Assembly: GCA_036946415.1 (NCBI GenBank) | Contig: JAQIJD010000010.1 | Span: 30,624 to 94,623 of the forward strand | Direction of reading: 5' to 3' | Length of the DNA: 64,000 nt | From: Sphingomonas_Q fennica_A | GTDB lineage: Bacteria > Pseudomonadota > Alphaproteobacteria > Sphingomonadales > Sphingomonadaceae | In this document: positions 17,807 through 26,294 of the stretch, piece by piece | How the letters are laid out: every line of letters starts with the position of its first letter | How positions within the stretch are numbered: position 1 is the stretch's first letter | Notes under the pieces: generated by a model | The model's database searches: none | What the model was told of the DNA's origin: nothing | The model's input: only the letters and a program-made list of their open reading frames with translations | Made by a program: the position numbers and the translations under genes

Positions 17807-18487
17807 GTGGTGGCTCGATCCCAGGGGGAAAGCGGCGGCGGGCGGATGAAGCGTCCGCCCGGCTATGTCGACGAGATCATCGCCATCATCCGCAGCGACA
17901 TCATGTCGCTGAAGATCCCGCCCGACACGCGTATCTCGATCGACAGTCTGGCGCGCGAACTGGGCGTCTCGCAGACGCCGGTCCGCGAGGCGCTGAGCAT
18001 GCTGGAAGGCACCGGCCTCGTCACGAAGCGGCATTTCATCGGCTATTGCTCCGCCCCGCAGCTGAGCCGCGACGAGCTGGACGAACTCTACGAGGTGCGG
18101 CTGCTGATCGAGCCGTACGCCGCCCGGCGAGCTGCCGAACGGATCACGGACGGCCAGATGGCCGCGATCACCGCGCTGATCGCAGCGATGGATCCGGGCG
18201 AGACGCGGCGGTCCTACGATCAGTTCGCCGATCAGGATGCCGAGCTGCACGACCTCATCGCCATCGCGAGCGGCAACGCCCTGATTCGCGAGACGATGGC
18301 GCGGCTGCACGCGCACCTCCACATCTTTCGCCTGCGCTACCATAGCGAGGTCGCGACCGAAGCGGTGGCGGAACATGCGACGCTTCATGCGGCGCTGCTG
18401 GCCCGCGATCCGGCCGCTGCCGAACAGGCGATGCGCGCGCATCTGACCCGCTCCTACGACCGCATCGAGCCCTATACGGCCGGCTAG
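17807..18487 (+). CDS. GntR-family transcriptional regulator (FCD/FadR subfamily)
   Basis: A 226-residue regulator. The N-terminal winged helix has the recognition segment SIDSLARELGVSQTPVREAL (about 45-64). The C-terminal FCD effector domain has the metal-ligand pattern QDAELHDLIAIASGN, HAHLHIFRLRY and EHATLHAALLARD. FCD regulators usually bind small carboxylic acids and repress catabolic operons. The start is GTG 17807, or ATG 17846, which also fits the family length. It faces the alcohol dehydrogenase gene and precedes an AraC gene, so it probably senses an acid intermediate of the cluster. Confidence 0.9.
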   Translation: MVARSQGESGGGRMKRPPGYVDEIIAIIRSDIMSLKIPPDTRISIDSLARELGVSQTPVREALSMLEGTGLVTKRHFIGYCSAPQLSRDELDELYEVRLLIEPYAARRAAERITDGQMAAITALIAAMDPGETRRSYDQFADQDAELHDLIAIASGNALIRETMARLHAHLHIFRLRYHSEVATEAVAEHATLHAALLARDPAAAEQAMRAHLTRSYDRIEPYTAG

Positions 18488-18530
18488 TCGATCCGAAAAA
18501 TCCAGCGCCGCAAGGTCTTTACCTAAATCC

Positions 18531-18541
18531 TATATGATATA
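18531..18541. promoter_or_regulatory. AT-rich palindrome TATATGATATA, candidate operator/promoter of the araC-type gene
   Basis: An 11-base odd-centred palindrome sits in an AT-rich island (CTTTACCTAAATCCTATATG) 53 bases before the AraC-type start. AT-rich stretches are rare in this GC-rich window, so it probably marks a promoter: TTTACC could be a -35-like element and TATGAT or GATATA a -10. The symmetry suggests control by the neighbouring GntR protein. This is inferred from composition and position only. Confidence 0.35.
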
Positions 18542-18593
18542 TGGTGCGCGGAACGGGTAGGCCGGAAGGCGTGCCGCATGTCGGAGGGGTCGG

Positions 18594-19592
18594 ATGGACG
18601 AGCGAAAGGCGGAAACGCCGTCGGTTGGTCTCGCAGCGTGGAACGCGCACTTTTCGGGCCTGTGCGGAGCGGCGACCTTCATGCCGGTCGATCCCGCCGG
18701 TTTCCGGCCGACCCTCGCCAGCCATGCCATCGGCGCGCTGCATCTCGCCCGACTGGCGTGCCAGCGGGCCACGATCGCCCGCGCCGCCCCGCGGGGGCAT
18801 CCGCGCGGGCGGCGCTACGACCTCCTCGTCCTGCGTTCGGGGCGGGCGACGCTCGATCATTTCGGGCGGACCGCATCGCTCGGCCCCGGCGACAGCGTGC
18901 TGTGCGACGGCAACGCCCCGCTCGGCCTCGTGATCGAGGCGGAGGCCGAGCTGATGATCCTCCAGGCCCCGGCCGCGCTGCTGAACGATCACCTGCCGTC
19001 GCCCGAGCATCATTGCGGCCGCGTCGTGGCGGCCGCGGCGGGCCTTGCCGCCCCGGCGGCGGCCGTGATGGCAAGCCTTGCCGAGCGGATGGCGGGCGGC
19101 GGCGGCCTGCCGATGGCGGACCGCGTCGCCCGCCATCTGCTCGACATGATCGCCACCTCCTACGCGATGGCCTTCGATCCGATCGCGGCCGGGTCGTCGA
19201 TCGTCAGCAGCCGCTTCGCCGCGATCAAGCTCTTCATCGAACAGCATCTGCGCGATCCCGATTTCGGTTCCTGCGCGGTAGCGGAGCGGCTGAAGCTTTC
19301 GCCGCGCTACGTCCGCACCATCTTCGCCGCCAACGACGAGACGGTTTCGGGCTACATCCTCCGCCGCCGGCTGGAGGAATGCGCACGCCAGATCGCCGAT
19401 CCGCACTGGCGCGGCCATTCGATCACCGAGATCGCGTTCGGCTGGGGCTTCAACAGCGCGCCGCATTTCACGCGCAGCTTCCGCGACCAGTTCGGCACCG
19501 CGCCGCGCGACTATCGACGCGATCATCAGACGCACGGGCCGCCCCGCGCCCCGGAACGGCGCGTGACGGCGCAGGCGGAACATTGGGCATGA
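18594..19592 (+). CDS. AraC-family transcriptional regulator
   Basis: A 332-residue regulator. The N-terminal sensor domain is cupin-like (YDLLVLRSGRATLDHFGRTA followed by LGPGDSVLCDG). The C-terminal double helix-turn-helix has AERLKLSPRYVRTIFAANDE and the second helix signature ITEIAFGWGFNSAPHFTRSF. The layout matches FeaR-like AraC_binding_2 regulators. The stop overlaps the start of the aldehyde dehydrogenase gene (ATGA). A paralogue at 26295 shares nearly the same C-terminal domain. It probably activates the cluster in response to substrate. Confidence 0.9.
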   Translation: MDERKAETPSVGLAAWNAHFSGLCGAATFMPVDPAGFRPTLASHAIGALHLARLACQRATIARAAPRGHPRGRRYDLLVLRSGRATLDHFGRTASLGPGDSVLCDGNAPLGLVIEAEAELMILQAPAALLNDHLPSPEHHCGRVVAAAAGLAAPAAAVMASLAERMAGGGGLPMADRVARHLLDMIATSYAMAFDPIAAGSSIVSSRFAAIKLFIEQHLRDPDFGSCAVAERLKLSPRYVRTIFAANDETVSGYILRRRLEECARQIADPHWRGHSITEIAFGWGFNSAPHFTRSFRDQFGTAPRDYRRDHQTHGPPRAPERRVTAQAEHWA

Positions 19593-21055
19593 CGGACGGG
19601 ATGGCGATGGAAAGACTGGGCGACCTTGCCGGATCGGCGCTGCTGCGCGACCGCGCTTACGTGAACGGCGCGTGGGTAGGGGGCGACCCCGCCGACGTGA
19701 CCGATCCCTTCACGGGCGAGGCGATCGGCCGGGTTCCGCTGCTCGACGCATCCGCCGTGCAGGCGGCGATCGAGGGGGCGGAAGCCGCCTTCCCCGCCTG
19801 GTCGCGCCGCCCCAATCGCGAACGCGGCGCATTGCTGCGCGGCTGGCTGGCGCTGATCGAGCGTGACCGCGAACGGCTCGCCCGCCTCATCACGTTAGAG
19901 AACGGCAAGCCGTTGCGCGAGGCGCGCGGCGAGATCGCCTATGGTGCCGGCTTCATCGAATATTATGCCGAGGAAGCCCGCCGCATCCAGGGCGAGGTGA
20001 TCCCAGCCGACGTGGCCGGCCGCCGATTGACCGCGGAGCGCGAGCCGATCGGCGTATGCTTCGCGATCACGCCCTGGAACTTCCCGATGGCGATGCTGGC
20101 GCGCAAGATCGCGCCGGCGCTGGCCGCCGGCTGCACGATCGTGTGCAAGCCGGCGATGCAGACGCCGCTCAGCGCGCTGGCCCTCGCCGCACTGGCGGAG
20201 GAGGCGGGCATTCCGCCCGGCGTGCTCAATGTCGTGACGGGGGAGGCGGCGATGATCGGCGGCCTCGCCACGCGCTCGCCGGTCGTCCGCAAGATCAGCT
20301 TCACCGGGTCGACCGGGGTAGGGGCATTGCTGATGCAGCAGTCGGCCCCCACCATCAAGCGGCTCTCGCTGGAACTGGGCGGCAACGCCCCGCTCCTCGT
20401 GTTCGACGATGCCGATCCGGATGTCGCGATCGAGACGGCGATGGTCGCCAAGTTCCGCAACGGCGGGCAGAGCTGCATCGCCGCCAACCGCATTTACGTG
20501 CAACGCGGCATCCTGCCGGCCTTCACCGCTGCCTTGCGCGAGCGCATCGCCGGGCTGACGCTGGGCGACGGGCTGGACGAGGCGACCGACCAGGGTCCGC
20601 TGATCGACGCGCGCGCCACCGCCAAGGTGGACGAGCATATCGGCGATGCCGTGCGCGGCGGCGGGCAGCTTCTGGTCGGCGGCGCCAGCACGGCACCGCG
20701 GATGGCGGCGCCCACGCTCGTCGCGAACGTGGCGCGCGACGCGCTGATGACGCGGGAGGAGACGTTCGGGCCGCTGGCGGCCCTGATCGCCTTCGACAGC
20801 TATGACGAGGGCATCGCGATGGCGAACGACACGCCGTTCGGTCTGGCGGCCTACGTCTGCTCGCGCGATCCGCAGCGGATCGCGCGCGCGACGCGGGACG
20901 TGGAAAGCGGCATGGTCGGCATCAACACCGGCCTCATCTCCACGGCGTCGGCCCCGTTCGGCGGGGTCAAGCAATCCGGGCTGGGCCGCGAAGGCTCGCA
21001 CCACGGCATCGCCGAATATCTGAACCTCAAATACGTCTGCCACGCAGGCCTGTAA
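19589..21055 (+). CDS. NAD(P)-dependent aldehyde dehydrogenase, succinate-semialdehyde dehydrogenase type
   Basis: A 488-residue ALDH. Seen: the oxyanion asparagine in TPWNFPMAM, the cofactor motif ISFTGSTGVG, the catalytic glutamate in LELGGNAPLL and the nucleophilic cysteine in GGQSCIAANR. The end PFGGVKQSGLGREGSHHGIA is the GabD-type signature. ATG 19589 overlaps the AraC stop. It would oxidise succinic semialdehyde or a similar aldehyde, fitting the product of the HpcH/HpaI aldolase at 14801. The BKACE gene follows after 15 bases. The class is firm, while the preference for succinic semialdehyde is inferred. Confidence 0.88.
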   Translation: MTDGMAMERLGDLAGSALLRDRAYVNGAWVGGDPADVTDPFTGEAIGRVPLLDASAVQAAIEGAEAAFPAWSRRPNRERGALLRGWLALIERDRERLARLITLENGKPLREARGEIAYGAGFIEYYAEEARRIQGEVIPADVAGRRLTAEREPIGVCFAITPWNFPMAMLARKIAPALAAGCTIVCKPAMQTPLSALALAALAEEAGIPPGVLNVVTGEAAMIGGLATRSPVVRKISFTGSTGVGALLMQQSAPTIKRLSLELGGNAPLLVFDDADPDVAIETAMVAKFRNGGQSCIAANRIYVQRGILPAFTAALRERIAGLTLGDGLDEATDQGPLIDARATAKVDEHIGDAVRGGGQLLVGGASTAPRMAAPTLVANVARDALMTREETFGPLAALIAFDSYDEGIAMANDTPFGLAAYVCSRDPQRIARATRDVESGMVGINTGLISTASAPFGGVKQSGLGREGSHHGIAEYLNLKYVCHAGL

Positions 21056-21070
21056 GCCGGAGCGAACCTC

Positions 21071-22006
21071 ATGCGCCGATCGAACAAGGTCATCGTCACC
21101 TGCGCGCCGACGGGATCGATCCACACCCCGTCGATGTCGCCGCATCTGCCCGTCACGCCCGACGCCATCGCCGATGCCGCGATCGGCGCGGCCGCTGCCG
21201 GCGCCTCGATCCTCCACCTCCATGCCCGCGATCCGGACGATGGCAGCCCGAGCCCCGCGCCGGCCCATTTCGCGCCCTTCCTGGCGCGCATCGCGGCGGA
21301 GACCGATGCCGTCGTCAACATCTCGACGGGCGGCAGCGCGGCGATGTCGCTCGATGCGCGGCTCGAGGCGGCGATCCGCTTCCGGCCCGAATTATGCTCG
21401 CTCAACATGGGGCCGCTCATCTTCGATTTCAGCGCCGCGGGCAGCCGCGTCGCCGAATGGAGGCACGGCTGGGAGCAGGCGTATGTGGAAGGCGCACGCG
21501 GCCGGATCATGTACAACGACAATGCCTATATCGAACGGATCATGCGCGAGGTCGGCCAGGCGGGCGGCACGCGCTTCGAGTTCGAATGCTACGACATCGG
21601 GCATCTGACGACGCTCGCGCATTTCGCCGATCGCAAACTCGTCGAACCGCCGTTCCTGATCCAGGGCGTGTTCGGCATCCTCGGCGGCATCGGCGCGGAC
21701 GTGCGCAATGTCGCGCACATGGTGACGATGGCGGACAGCCTGTTCGGGCAGGATTACGTCTTTTCCGCCTTCGCGGCCGGCCGCAACCAGATGGCCTTCT
21801 GCACGCAGAGCGCGCTGCTCGGCGGGCATGTCCGCGTGGGGCTGGAGGACAATCTCTACATCGGCCGCGGCCAGCTGGCGCGATCGAACGCCGAACAGGT
21901 CGGGCGTATCCGGGCGATCCTGGAAGCGCTCGGCCACGAGATCGCGACGCCGGACGAGGCGCGCGCGATGCTCGGGCTGAAGGGCCGGCACGCGGTCGGC
22001 TTCTGA
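21071..22006 (+). CDS. BKACE-family beta-keto acid cleavage enzyme (DUF849)
   Basis: A 311-residue TIM-barrel zinc enzyme. Family signatures are VTCAPTGSIHTP at the N-terminus, the zinc ligands in LHLHARDPDDG, the VNISTGGS strand, and GHLTTLAHF. The family takes a beta-keto acid plus acetyl-CoA to acetoacetate plus a new CoA ester; the founder cleaves 3-keto-5-aminohexanoate. It closes the plus-strand cluster, so the pathway probably ends with a beta-keto acid entering CoA metabolism. Substrate selectivity cannot be read by eye. Confidence 0.88.
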   Translation: MRRSNKVIVTCAPTGSIHTPSMSPHLPVTPDAIADAAIGAAAAGASILHLHARDPDDGSPSPAPAHFAPFLARIAAETDAVVNISTGGSAAMSLDARLEAAIRFRPELCSLNMGPLIFDFSAAGSRVAEWRHGWEQAYVEGARGRIMYNDNAYIERIMREVGQAGGTRFEFECYDIGHLTTLAHFADRKLVEPPFLIQGVFGILGGIGADVRNVAHMVTMADSLFGQDYVFSAFAAGRNQMAFCTQSALLGGHVRVGLEDNLYIGRGQLARSNAEQVGRIRAILEALGHEIATPDEARAMLGLKGRHAVGF

Positions 22007-22030
22007 TCCCCCGCCCCGCGGGGCGGGGGA
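22007..22030. terminator. GC-rich perfect palindrome between convergent genes
   Basis: A 24-base perfect palindrome (TCCCCCGCCCC followed by its complement) starts directly after the BKACE stop and ends eight bases before the stop of the convergent TonB receptor gene. It would fold into a strong hairpin in either transcript. There is no T-tract, but position and symmetry suit a bidirectional terminator. Confidence 0.55.
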
Positions 22031-22038
22031 AGCCCGGC

Positions 22039-25000
22039 TCAGTATCGCACGCGCAGGCCGGCCCGCCAGCGCGCGCCGAACGTATCGAAATAGACCGGGT
22101 TGGTCGGATAGTTCGATCCGCCGAGGCCGCCGCCGCCCGGTGCGACGGGCGGCTTGCGATCGAAGATGTTCTCGCCCGTGGCGAACAGCTCGACGGCCCG
22201 ATCGTTGCGGCCGATCGGGATGCGGTAGGAGGCGGCGAGGCCGAAATAGGTGCGGGCGGCGACGCGATTGGTGGAGATGCTGTTGATCGCGGCCGGATCG
22301 TATCCGGCGTCCTCCGGCCCGGTCCGTTCCACGTTCAGGATGCCGCGGTTGATCCGCCGCATGCTCAGCACCGTGGTGAAGCGGTCCGTGTCGTAGGTGA
22401 CGAACCCGTTCCAGATCCACGGCGGCGTCGGATTGAAATCCCCCGCGTCGCCGACGGGGCCGGACTGGCCGGCGTAATTGCGGCTGGCGACGCCCGGATT
22501 GGGCTGGACGATGAAATCATATTGGCGATTGCCGAGCACCCGCAGATTGACCGATCCGGCCAGCGGGGCGGCGAGGTCGCTCAGCCGCACCGTATAATCC
22601 GCCTCGATATCGAAGCCGCGCAGCGTGAGGCGGCCGAGGTTCACCTGCCGGGCATCGACGAAGGTGATGTCGGTCGCCGAGGCGCGGGTGATGCGGTCGC
22701 AGAACAAGGTGAATTGCGTGCAGAAATCGACGATCCTCTGGCCGGGCAGCGTCGTCACCGCGTCCCTGATCTTGATCTGATACCAGTCGACCGAGACGCG
22801 GAAGCCCTTGAGGAAGCCGGGCGAGACGATCCCGCCGGCCGTGGTGGTATCGGCCTTTTCGGGGCGGAGCGCGAAGCTGCCGCCGTTCAGGATCGGCGTC
22901 GGATCGTCCCCGCCCGCCGGCGATCCGGGGATCGCTGGATTGTCGACGATGCCCTGCGACGATCCGCTCTCGGTCGGCTGGTTCTTCAGGAACAGCTCGC
23001 GGAAGCCGGCCGCGCGGATGTCGCGCGAGCGCGATCCGCGCAGCCGCAGCCCGTCGACCAGATCGTAGATGCCGCTCAGCTTCCAGCTCGTCGCCTCGGT
23101 CGTCTTGGCTTCGGCGCTGTAGCTGTCGCGGCTGCGGTTGCGCGTGTAGCGGACGGCGCCGTTCAGTTCGAGCAGGTTGCCGAGCGGCCCGTCGCGGAAC
23201 ACCGGCACGTTGATTTCGGAAAAGCCCTCCAGCACCTTGATCGTGCCGCCGAAATCGAGGCCGAAGGTGAAGGCGTAATCGGTATAGTTGGGGATGTCGC
23301 CGTGGGTGACGTTGCCCTTCTCGTCGCGATAGTCGACGCCGGCGGCGACGCCGATCGGTCCGGCGCCCCAGCCGTCGTGCAGATTGCCCTGTACGCTGCC
23401 CGACAGGACATGCTGCGTGTAGCGGAAATTCTCCACCACCGGCCGATAGGCGTAGGCGACGGCGGCGGGATCGAGATTGCCGATGCCGAACAGGTTGAGC
23501 GGGCGGCACCCTTGCGCGATCGGATCGGGATTGGGCCGCAGCAATTCCGCGCAGACGATTTCGCCGGTAGCCGGATTGCGCACCGCATCCAGCGCGTAGA
23601 CGAAGGGGGTGTTGACGCGCGAATTGGTCCGGTCCTGATCGCGCTTGTTGTGGCCATATTGATAATAGCCGTTCCACGTCCACCCGCCGCCGATCGCGCC
23701 GGACAGGCCGAGGACGCCGCGGAAGACGGTGGCCTTGGCGCGATTGTCCGAAGCGACCTGCCCGTCGAGATCCTTGCCGAGGCTGAAGGACGTGTTGCCG
23801 AGCAGCGCCCGCAGCGCATCGGGCACGAAGGGATTGCGCGCCTGCACGAAATAGGTGGATCGCGGCCCCGCGGTGACGCCGGAATTGCTGGCGGTCCGCT
23901 CCGCATAGCTGAGTTCGGTCGCGATCTTCAGCGCTTCCGAAACCTCGAATTCGGCCGAGGCATAGCCGATCTTGCGTTCCACCGGCGTCTGGAGATCGGA
24001 ATCGTCGAACGTGGAAGCGCCGTCGCCGCCCTGGCGCGGGCCGGTCTGCGAGGAGCTGACATACTGGCCGGGATCGAACTGGACGATGCCGCGGCCGTCG
24101 TCGGTGAAGCGGATGTTGCGCGCGGCAGGCGCAGCCGGCGCGCGATCGCGCACGACGCCGCGGGCGTCGTTGAACGCCTGCTTCGAACCCGGCCCGATGA
24201 TGAAGTTGGGCAGGCCGAACCCGGGCGAACCGGGGATGTTGTAGCCCGATGTCCGGCCGCCGGGCAGGATCGTGCTGGCGTTGGTGTAGACGTCGTTGCT
24301 GGCGGCGCACCACAGCCGCACCTTGGCGCAATCGCCGATGCCGCGCTGCTTCTGATATTCGCCGCCGAACACGATATGGCCGCGCCCACCGGCGAAACCG
24401 GTGCCGTAGATCAGCGACCCGTGCCACGTCCGTCCATCGGCCCGCGCCGTCTGGCCGTAATCGACCTGCGCCTTGAACCCTTCGAGATCCGTATCGAGCA
24501 GGATGTTGACGACGCCGGCGATCGCATCCGAGCCATAAGCCGCCGATGCGCCGCCGGTCACGGTTTCGACGCGCTTGATCAGCGCCGACGGGATCACGTT
24601 CAGATCGACGGCACCGCCGTCCGAGGTGGGCACGAAGCGGCGGCTGTTGACCAGAGTGAGCGTGCGCGTGCCGAAGAACGGGTTCAGGCCGCGCAGGTTG
24701 GCGAAGGAGGCGCCCACGTTGCCGCCCGCGGTGATCCCGGCATTCGCATCCGACTGGAAGGACGAATTCTGCGGGATGATGCGGAGCGTCTCGGCGACGT
24801 TGATCTGGCCCAGGCTCTGGATCGTCTGCGCGTTGAAGACGGTCGCGGGCGTCGGCGCGCTGAAGCCGTTGCGTGCGATCCGCGATCCCGTGACGACCAC
24901 CGATTCGGCGGTAGCCTCGTCCACCGCCGGCGCGGCCAGCAGCGGGCCGGCCGCCGCCTCCTGCGCCGACGCCGGCATGGCGAACGCGACGAGCGCCGAT

Positions 25001-25041
25001 CCCGCCCACAGCGAACGCATCGCTTTCCCCAAGCGCATCAT
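22039..25041 (-). CDS. Large TonB-dependent receptor
   Basis: A 1000-residue outer-membrane receptor of the large Caulobacter/Sphingomonas type. The signal peptide ends AFAMPASAQ, the TonB box is ESVVVTGSRIAR, and the plug has VETVTGGASAAYGSDAIAGV. The barrel closes with WRAGLRVRY. Residues LRGLNPFFGTRTLTLVN match the typical plug of this class. It is transcribed toward the catabolic cluster. An orphan solute-binding protein lies upstream on the same strand, 101 bases away, and the two may act together. The substrate is unknown. Confidence 0.9.
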   Translation of the reverse strand: MMRLGKAMRSLWAGSALVAFAMPASAQEAAAGPLLAAPAVDEATAESVVVTGSRIARNGFSAPTPATVFNAQTIQSLGQINVAETLRIIPQNSSFQSDANAGITAGGNVGASFANLRGLNPFFGTRTLTLVNSRRFVPTSDGGAVDLNVIPSALIKRVETVTGGASAAYGSDAIAGVVNILLDTDLEGFKAQVDYGQTARADGRTWHGSLIYGTGFAGGRGHIVFGGEYQKQRGIGDCAKVRLWCAASNDVYTNASTILPGGRTSGYNIPGSPGFGLPNFIIGPGSKQAFNDARGVVRDRAPAAPAARNIRFTDDGRGIVQFDPGQYVSSSQTGPRQGGDGASTFDDSDLQTPVERKIGYASAEFEVSEALKIATELSYAERTASNSGVTAGPRSTYFVQARNPFVPDALRALLGNTSFSLGKDLDGQVASDNRAKATVFRGVLGLSGAIGGGWTWNGYYQYGHNKRDQDRTNSRVNTPFVYALDAVRNPATGEIVCAELLRPNPDPIAQGCRPLNLFGIGNLDPAAVAYAYRPVVENFRYTQHVLSGSVQGNLHDGWGAGPIGVAAGVDYRDEKGNVTHGDIPNYTDYAFTFGLDFGGTIKVLEGFSEINVPVFRDGPLGNLLELNGAVRYTRNRSRDSYSAEAKTTEATSWKLSGIYDLVDGLRLRGSRSRDIRAAGFRELFLKNQPTESGSSQGIVDNPAIPGSPAGGDDPTPILNGGSFALRPEKADTTTAGGIVSPGFLKGFRVSVDWYQIKIRDAVTTLPGQRIVDFCTQFTLFCDRITRASATDITFVDARQVNLGRLTLRGFDIEADYTVRLSDLAAPLAGSVNLRVLGNRQYDFIVQPNPGVASRNYAGQSGPVGDAGDFNPTPPWIWNGFVTYDTDRFTTVLSMRRINRGILNVERTGPEDAGYDPAAINSISTNRVAARTYFGLAASYRIPIGRNDRAVELFATGENIFDRKPPVAPGGGGLGGSNYPTNPVYFDTFGARWRAGLRVRY

Positions 25042-25142
25042 GACCCCTCCTCCTTCATGGCTGATTGCCTTGGGGTCGTCTTAGGATGCCGTCCGGGCGG
25101 GGGATTGACCGGGATGGCAGGGCGGTGTGCCCGGCGCGGAAC

Positions 25143-26117
25143 TTATCGCGGCGCCTGCATCGCCTCGGCAAGGATCGAAGGATCGATCAGCTTCGCCAGC
25201 GTCGCGCGATCACGCGGAACGCGCGCGTCGCGTGCCGCCAGCCACCGTTCCTCGGCGACCAGCGTGTCGAGCAGGTCGGGGACGAGCGTCGCCGGAAACG
25301 TCTGGTGGGGCCAGGAGGCGGCCACCACCGCCGCAGGTTCGCCCGTCGCGCGCGCCACCTGCGCCTGGCCGAGCGCCGGCGTGGCGCGGATCGCCGCCGA
25401 TGCCGCGATCACCTCGCGCACGAAGCGGACGATCCGCTTGCGCGTGTCGCGGTCGGCAAGCGCGGCGGCGGTGCTGTTGAGGCCGAACAACTCGCGATAG
25501 ATGCCGTCGCCGGTGAAGCCGATGCCGTTCGCGCCGAGCAGCGCCGCCGCTTTCTCGATCTCCGGCTCCCAGATCGTCATCGCATCGATGCGTCCCTCGG
25601 CCAGCGCCGCGGGCATCGCCGAAAGGGGCGAGATCGGCACGATCGTGACGTCGCCGTCCTTCAGCCCGGCCGATTCCAGCATCCGATGCAGGAAATAGCC
25701 CGACGAGGTGGTGGGGATGGCGGCGATGCGCTTGCCGCGCAGATCACCCAGGGCGGCGATGCCGGCCGACCGGCGCGCCAGGATGCGATAATGGCCTTCC
25801 GCGACCGTCAGGATGATGCGCAGGTCGGGGTGATCCACCGAATAGCGCAGCGCCTGCGTATCGGCGTGGGTCGCAAGGTCAGCGCGGCCCGGCGCCTCGA
25901 ATCCACGGATGCCGGGCGCGCCGACTAGATTGGGGATGCCCCCCATCTTCACCGTTTCGGCACTGCCGTAGAGCCGCTCGGCCGCCAGCAGGACGGGTGC
26001 GATCTCGAACGTCGTGCGGTTGCCGTGGATGCCGAGCGGTGCGGGCGTCTCCGCCGGCGCAACGGCGGCGAGGCCCGCCGCCAGCAATGCCGCGACCGAT
26101 CGATACCGCCTTGCCAT
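25143..26117 (-). CDS. Orphan ABC-type solute-binding protein (NrtA/SsuA/TauA-like)
   Basis: A 324-residue periplasmic binding protein. It has an N-terminal signal peptide (AALLAAGLAAVAPAE) and the two-lobe fold elements of the NMT1/SsuA class: LRGKRIAAIPTTSSGYFLHR, MPAALAEGRIDAMTIWEPEI and an early NRTTFEIAPVLLAAERLYG strand-helix. No permease or ATPase gene is nearby. In sphingomonads such orphan proteins often accompany TonB receptors. It may deliver ligand from the receptor at 22039 or serve as a sensor. The ligand could be a sulfonate, a nitrogen compound or an aromatic acid. Confidence 0.85.
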   Translation of the reverse strand: MARRYRSVAALLAAGLAAVAPAETPAPLGIHGNRTTFEIAPVLLAAERLYGSAETVKMGGIPNLVGAPGIRGFEAPGRADLATHADTQALRYSVDHPDLRIILTVAEGHYRILARRSAGIAALGDLRGKRIAAIPTTSSGYFLHRMLESAGLKDGDVTIVPISPLSAMPAALAEGRIDAMTIWEPEIEKAAALLGANGIGFTGDGIYRELFGLNSTAAALADRDTRKRIVRFVREVIAASAAIRATPALGQAQVARATGEPAAVVAASWPHQTFPATLVPDLLDTLVAEERWLAARDARVPRDRATLAKLIDPSILAEAMQAPR

Positions 26118-26294
26118 TCTCTTTTCCCCTCAGCCGTTTGCGCGGATATTAGCGCCCGTCGGGCTATCCCGCTTGCCTCAGGCGGAAGCGACCGCCGTCT
26201 TTGCTTGCCAGCGGCCGCCGTTTCCGATCATCTGTCGCCGTTCGGCCCCGGACAGAGTTGCCCGTCAGCGACCAGCGGGGCGGGGAGAGGACGA

